From a virus, in the IMG/VR virus record IMGVR_UViG_3300047157_000058, positions 1 through 36,747 of that record: a DNA stretch of 36,747 bases; one strand, 5' to 3'. The position numbers were made by a program, and so were the translations under genes. This document shows, piece by piece, positions 32,800 through 36,747 of this stretch. The notes beneath the pieces are model-generated. The model saw only the letters and a program-made list of their open reading frames with translations, ran no database searches and was not told the origin of the DNA. Position 1 is the first letter of the stretch; every line of letters starts with the position of its first letter.

Positions 32800-33426
32800 C
32801 TATGCTGTGCGTTTCCACATATATACAGTTATATATGGTTGTAAGTTATTGTGTGCATTTCCACTACCAGTTGAGCCTGTTGTTGCACCTGTGTTTCCAC
32901 CTGTTGTTCTAACAATGTCATGAATACTAATAGCATCTGTTGATGTAACCTGCTTGTCATAGCTGTGCGTGTGAGCAGGTAATTCAGCAACTGAAAGTGT
33001 ATGTGTTGAAGCACCACCTTCTTTTTCTACAGTATTAAAATTACTGTCGCCTGTGTCAACACCAACCAGAACTCTACCAGAACCAAATGCTGTCCATGTT
33101 GTGCCACCTACTGCTGCAACTACTGCTGCTGAGTTGGCATAAGCTACTGTTGTTGTAAATATTGCACCTACTGGATAAGCAGGTGTAGCAGCTATTTCAG
33201 TTTTAACAAACGCTGTTGTTGCTACCTGATTAGTATTAGTTCCTGCAGTTGCTGTTGCAGCAGTAACTACTTGACTTGTATTTGCTAAGTCTGCTTTAGA
33301 GTTAACAGCAGTTTTAACCGCAAGAAACTCTGTATTAAAGTCACCACCACTGACTACTTTGTCAGGGTCTGAGTCGCTTAAAGCATCCTTACCTGACCAA
33401 GCTATTTGTAAATTATAATTACTCAT
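32800..33426 (-). CDS. Tail collar-type protein
   Basis: 208 residues from the ATG at 33426 (MSNYNLQIAWSGKDALSDSD). The C-terminal half has the phage tail collar layout: YPVGAIFTTT, WTAFGSGRVLVGVDTGDSNF, the histidine motif GGASTHTLSVAELPAHTHSY, and HNNLQPYITVYMWKR at the end. The open frame appears to extend to 33699, but that extension is the C-terminus of the preceding stabilisation protein joined by one extra base near 33430. The upstream stop TGA and this ATG overlap as ATGA, the usual arrangement. Probably attaches to or forms part of the tail tip or fibre. Confidence 0.8.
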   Translation of the reverse strand: MSNYNLQIAWSGKDALSDSDPDKVVSGGDFNTEFLAVKTAVNSKADLANTSQVVTAATATAGTNTNQVATTAFVKTEIAATPAYPVGAIFTTTVAYANSAAVVAAVGGTTWTAFGSGRVLVGVDTGDSNFNTVEKEGGASTHTLSVAELPAHTHSYDKQVTSTDAISIHDIVRTTGGNTGATTGSTGSGNAHNNLQPYITVYMWKRTA

Positions 33427-35138
33427 CGTATCTTTCCCTTGTTTTGCCCAAATAGAAATGTTTTGTAAAGAAGCTTTAAACCCCGATACCGTTTGTATTA
33501 TCTGTAGTCTAACAACCTTAGCTGCTCTTGACATAGATACTTTGTACTCTGTAGGTTGGAAAGCAGGAGCATACTTGGCATTGCCATACTTACCCTGTCC
33601 CCACAAAGCATTGACTCCACCAGTAGTAGGGTCTAATGTAAAGTTAGCTGATGTAGGAGTAACATTGTAATCTCTAAACCAGTTAAGTGTTACGTTCATA
33701 TTCTTACCACCTGACCAGATAGCTAAGAATCTTTTTAAAAATTTAGTTATACCCGGCTGTTCAAAGTCTAGCCATGTAGTTTTAAAATCTGCTTGGTATG
33801 TATTGTCTACATCTTGATAACATTTACTTGTATTAGATTCCCATGTGTGTCCAGCAGTAGTACATGCACTTGATGTACCATAAGTAGCAGTAACATCTTG
33901 TTTTCTCTACATCATAGAATCCTGAATAAGTAGCTACTTTTCCAAAGTTAGTAACAGCTCCTAAACCTATATATAAAAAATCATCAGTAGATAACAAAGC
34001 TCCAGGATTTTTCTTACTGAATCAAAGTTCCAAGTTGTTATACGTGGAGCACCTTCAGGTGTTGTAGCTTTAAAGTCAAACACATAAACAATATTTTTAC
34101 CACCAAAGCTTAATAAGTAAGAACCAGTAGATAAATCATACTGAGCTTTTACTTGGTTCATGTCAGCAGTTAATATGTTTGTTCTTATTTCATCCTTAAT
34201 AGCTAAACTTAAATCTGTCAATGGCATCTTGTCTTGTACCATTGTACGAGCTAGTGAACGTACACCTGATGAACTTAAAAATACAATGTCATCACCAATG
34301 ACTTGTACTGAATCCCTAGCTACACATCCTACACCTTCAATAACTTCATCTAATTGAAATGAAGCTGCAGATGGGTCCCAAGGGTCATTGTAAATAACAA
34401 TGTTACTCTTACCAAAAATAACTAGCTTACCCATAAAAGAAGCTAGTGCTGTTATCTCATCACCTGACCATACAGTTTTTAAATCTACTGAACCTGACGC
34501 ACCACCATTAAATGTTTGACCTATTAATGTATCAGAGTAATAAACTACATCTTTGTTTTCACCTATGTTTCCTACCCATATCCTACCATAATCTCCTAGA
34601 ATACAAGAAGGTGTAAAAGTAGTAACACCAGTAGGTTTGTGATAACTGCCTACATCTTCTAAATCTTTCCATGTAGTGCCATCATAATTTATTGGTTGAT
34701 TACCTACTCTGTACTCCATAGAACTGGTTATTAAAGTTTGTAAATTGCCAGTTGCCATTAGTTTTAGTAGTAGCTGAACCACCAAAAGTCTGTGCATCTA
34801 AAGTATAAGGAGTGTTAGCTGTGTTAATTTTATATACATTAGCACCAGCTCCAGCAAATAAAGTCTTGGCTCCTGTTGCACTAATATACTCACCTAATGA
34901 TTTAACTATTAATGTATTAGCTGTAGGCATTGCCATCAGTATCTAAACTGCCAGTATGTATATTATCTGTTACTTGTTTAATTCCTTCTCTAGTAGTAAC
35001 ACGTCCCTTCTCATCTAACATAATATTGTTAGCTGTTGTTAAGAACTGTGGTGGTAAACTGGAAGCCGATGACTGCCTGTTTAATCCATAGATACCTATA
35101 GAGTCTAATACAAGGGGTTGTATTGGTTTAGACGCCAT
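33423..35138 (-). CDS. P22 gp10-like tail stabilisation protein, frameshifted
   Basis: Intended product about 571 residues. Starts at 35138 with MASKPIQPLVLDSIGIYGLN. It is broken into frames ending near 34925, 34707, 33990, 33905 and 33430, but pieces follow each other: FLTTANNIMLDEKGRVTTRE, LFAGAGANVYKINTANTPYT, PINYDGTTWKDLEDVGSYHK, an unbroken 240-residue section (34720-33990) with VIFGKSNIVIYNDPWDPSA, then TTWLDFEQPGITKFLKRF and RDYNVTPTSANFTLDPTTGG, ending QGKIR at 33423 after removing one base. The layout matches the phage stabilisation family (P22 gp10), which closes the tail below the gp4-like ring. One break is an extra A in a four-A run near 33905. Confidence 0.75.
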
Positions 35139-35801
35139 TCCAAATTACCTCATCTGAGTGTCTGCCTACATCTTGTTGTATTGCATCTGATAATGCTTGT
35201 TGATATTGCATCTGTGCTAAGTCTGATAGTGTTCCACCATCTTCGCCACGTTCAGCTATAGCTCGTGCCCATACCCCCATTATAACAGGAAACTCTGGAC
35301 ATGTCAAGACATCTGTTGCATTTGTTAAATCATCTTGTGGGTCTAAGCAAAGTAAAAATTTATGTTATAAACAGCGTCAGGCTTAGGATATATCTGAGCT
35401 GTTAATAGACCACTACTGGTTCCATTAATAGAAAAGTAAGAAGGAACACCTGAGCTATCAGGACTAGGATATTGTGTAGACCTAATCCATGAATCAGGTA
35501 CACCTTGTAACATTTGTCCTTGTTCTTGTTCTTGTACTGACAATGTTCTAGTACGTTGTGATGTGCTAGGTAAGTTATAGCTACGTGTGTCAGCTACAGT
35601 AGCTACTGTTTCTATACGTCTTAGTGATGTCCAGTCCCAAGCATCTTCTACTTCTCTTTTAACTTCATTAACAAAGTCACCAATTAATACTTGATAGTCT
35701 GATGGACCAGTAGCATCTATTAATGCTCCTGACCAATCACTGCCTATGCTATCTTCTCTTAACCTACGTAATACTGAGTTAATAATTTGTCTATATGTCA
35801 T
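35128..35801 (-). CDS. P22 gp4-like tail accessory factor, one frameshift
   Basis: Starts MTYRQIINSVLRRLREDSIG, the characteristic opening of gp4-like tail accessory factors, with VKREVEDAWDWTSLRRIETV and SYNLPSTSQRTRTLSVQEQE following. At about 35345 the frame stops (YFA), while another frame goes on PQDDLTNATDVLTCPEFPVI and ends EVIWNGV at 35128. The span is 674 bases, one short of a multiple of three, so one missing base restores 224 residues. In P22 gp4 sits under the portal and has peptidoglycan-hydrolysing activity. The stop overlaps the gp10-like start by 11 bases. Confidence 0.8.
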
Positions 35802-36239
35802 CTACTTCCCCTTGGCTAATTGAGCACCAAAATAAAATTCTATAATCATTGTTGCCCACCCAAATATTTCATCCATCTTGAGTACAGCACCTGCTTCTAC
35901 TTTTACATATTCAATAACATCAGGTGTTAATTGAAAACCTAGTATACTAGCTCCTTCTATAACTGTTGGTATTACTGTAGGTACGTCAAAAAACACAGGA
36001 GCTATTTGTGTAAATATAATTAATGCTAGTATAACTAATATAATAATCCTTCTGTTCATAGCAGCCATAGGTGACTCTTTGTCAGCTCTATCTCTAGCCA
36101 TGTTAATAGAATCATTACGTACTTGCAATGATTGTATCATTAGCTTTTGTTGTTCTGCTGCTGCTTGACTTTTTAATGCAAACAACTTACCAACAAAGCC
36201 TAACATAATTGGTGCTACATTAGTTATAAACGCTATCAT
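35802..36239 (-). CDS. Multi-span membrane protein, possible holin
   Basis: 145 residues from the ATG at 36239. A frame from 36314 adds 25 residues that lie within the previous gene and lack a ribosome site. Hydrophobic segments at residues 1-22 (MIAFITNVAPIMLGFVGKLF) and about 65-88 (RIIILVILALIIFTQIAPVF), plus a weaker one near 125 (GWATMIIEFYFG), give two to three membrane spans, with a charged amphipathic helix between. Small proteins of this build in phages include 3TM holins. Overlaps the upstream gene as ATGA. The following tail gene starts one base beyond its stop. Confidence 0.65.
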   Translation of the reverse strand: MIAFITNVAPIMLGFVGKLFALKSQAAAEQQKLMIQSLQVRNDSINMARDRADKESPMAAMNRRIIILVILALIIFTQIAPVFFDVPTVIPTVIEGASILGFQLTPDVIEYVKVEAGAVLKMDEIFGWATMIIEFYFGAQLAKGK

Positions 36240-36445
36240 ACTACTAATCCTATTGCTTCTATAATTCCTACTTGTGCAATAATATAAAAAATAATTGCAC
36301 CATAAACGCCCCATTTAATCTGTAACAAAGAATTATTAATCTTTGCTATACATTTATTAGTGTCATCAATTTTACTAAACAACTTAGCTATCTGTCCTGC
36401 ATGTTTGTCTAGCTGTAATTGCATTCTCTTAATGTCATCTGTCAC
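36236..36445 (-). CDS. XhlA-like coiled-coil membrane protein, GTG start
   Basis: 69 residues starting at a GTG (GTGACAGATGAC) that overlaps the preceding TGA by four bases. Residues 1-45 form an amphipathic, probably coiled-coil helix (MQLQLDKHAGQIAKLFSKID). Residues about 48-66 are one membrane span (YGAIIFYIIAQVGIIEAIGL). This layout is that of XhlA-type haemolysin or holin accessory proteins. With the neighbouring multi-span protein it forms a candidate lysis pair. Confidence 0.65.
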   Translation of the reverse strand: MTDDIKRMQLQLDKHAGQIAKLFSKIDDTNKCIAKINNSLLQIKWGVYGAIIFYIIAQVGIIEAIGLVV

Positions 36446-36572
36446 TTCTTAAATCCTTTTTTCATTTTTGCATAAGCTTTCTTGCTAATAGTAGATTTCC
36501 TTTTTACTTCTACTAATACCTTTCTTTTTTCCTAGCATTAATGTTTTGCGTATAGTCCCCTCGTTTAGCCAT
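36442..36572 (-). CDS. Very basic small protein, two frameshifts
   Basis: ATG at 36572 overlaps the previous stop as TAATG. The frame reads MAKRGDYTQNINARKK, then breaks in an A-rich run. The neighbouring frames continue GISRSKK and then STISKKAYAKMKKGFKK to the TGA at 36442. Two one-base insertions in A runs explain this and the intended protein has about 42 residues, almost half Lys/Arg. Similar small Lys/Arg-rich proteins of this pattern (NxRKK..S....STISKKAY) occur in marine podoviruses from memory, with unknown function. DNA condensation in the head is a possibility. Confidence 0.55.
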
Positions 36573-36747
36573 TACCATTTACTCTTGTTTGCCCAGTATG
36601 CTGCACTCATCTTACCTTTAGCTATATTCTTAGCATGTCTGGCTTTAAAAGATTTACGTCTAGCTTTCATTGCAGCAGACTCACCAGCTTTGTTACCTGC
36701 AGTAGAAGCACCTTTCTCACCAAACCTAACTGCGGTCCTTAACCATC
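36572..36747 (-). CDS. Small basic protein, continues across the window edge
   Basis: Open from the right edge (WLRTAVRFGEKGASTAGNKA ... MKARRKSFKARHAKNIAKGK) to TAA at 36572. The visible part has 57 residues, one-third basic, and ends SAAYWANKSKW. No start lies inside the window. Circular joining to the ATG at positions 3-1 gives ATGGATGG. With one G restored (ATGGGATGG) the frame becomes MGWLRTAV..., a 59-residue protein with a good ribosome site. The final KSFKARH-x-x-NI-x-KG-x-MSA-x-YWA-x-K motif recurs in small marine-phage proteins from memory. Function unknown. Confidence 0.65.
   Translation of the reverse strand, partial: WLRTAVRFGEKGASTAGNKAGESAAMKARRKSFKARHAKNIAKGKMSAAYWANKSKW

Noticed and set aside
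32800-33699. 299-residue protein as one real gene
   Set aside because: Its first 91 residues are the C-terminus of the gp10-like protein; the collar gene has its own ATG overlapping the upstream TGA.
1-36747. CRISPR arrays, insertion sequences, lysogeny genes
   Set aside because: No regularly spaced repeats with spacers, no transposase, and no integrase or recognisable CI-type repressor frame were found on either strand.

Overview
This 36.7 kb window is best read as the essentially complete genome of an AT-rich, strictly lytic, short-tailed (podovirus-like) marine bacteriophage. The head genes (large terminase, portal, scaffold, capsid), a P22 gp4/gp10-type neck and tail module, large internal virion proteins and a T7-style replication set (gp2.5-like SSB, gp4-like primase-helicase, family A polymerase, gp3-like endonuclease I) support this. 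Tail proteins of the LamG / DUF7483-like kind and a monomeric B12-dependent ribonucleotide reductase are typical of phages of marine alphaproteobacteria such as SAR11 and SAR116. The host assignment is an inference from gene content, not something the sequence proves. I see no phage RNA polymerase, integrase, tRNA, CRISPR array, insertion sequence or reverse transcriptase, and no recognisable endolysin.

Layout. A 0.4 kb intergenic control region (about 13.86-14.24 kb) separates two divergent transcription units. The leftward unit starts from a sigma70-type promoter at 13.81-13.84 kb and encodes the small and large terminases, portal, scaffold, capsid, three tail-fibre-type genes and several membrane or exported proteins down to position 1. 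It appears to continue across the window boundary: a start codon with a ribosome binding site at positions 12-1 joins an open frame entering from 36747. From there it runs leftward through small basic and membrane proteins, P22 gp4-like and gp10-like neck proteins, a collar protein and a set of internal virion proteins to 25999. The rightward unit (14.24-26.02 kb) has three sigma70-like promoters. It encodes a monocistronic first gene, an HhH-domain protein, a run of tiny overlapping genes, SSB, primase-helicase, DNA polymerase, a DUF3310 protein, a PD-(D/E)XK nuclease, endonuclease I, ribonucleotide reductase and three mini membrane proteins. The two units meet tail to tail at about 26.0 kb with overlapping stop codons.

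The most unusual non-coding signal is a 19 bp element, GGCATAACATGTTATGCGT, containing a perfect 16 bp palindrome. Three exact copies and one shortened copy lie only at gene boundaries of the rightward unit and bracket its first genes like cassettes. The control region also holds a GC-rich block differing from the 12-base lambda cohesive end at one position, paired direct repeats, and a Fur-box-like inverted repeat just downstream of the first early promoter. A second AT-rich iteron-like array precedes the SSB gene.

Quality caveat. Most genes are intact, but the tail genes at about 2.6-7.3 kb and 33.4-35.8 kb, and some small genes near 31.9-32.0 and 36.4-36.6 kb, are broken by single-base indels, many at homopolymers. 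The conserved protein sequence continues in another frame each time, so this looks like sequencing or assembly error, not gene decay. I reconstructed the intended genes and say so in each entry.
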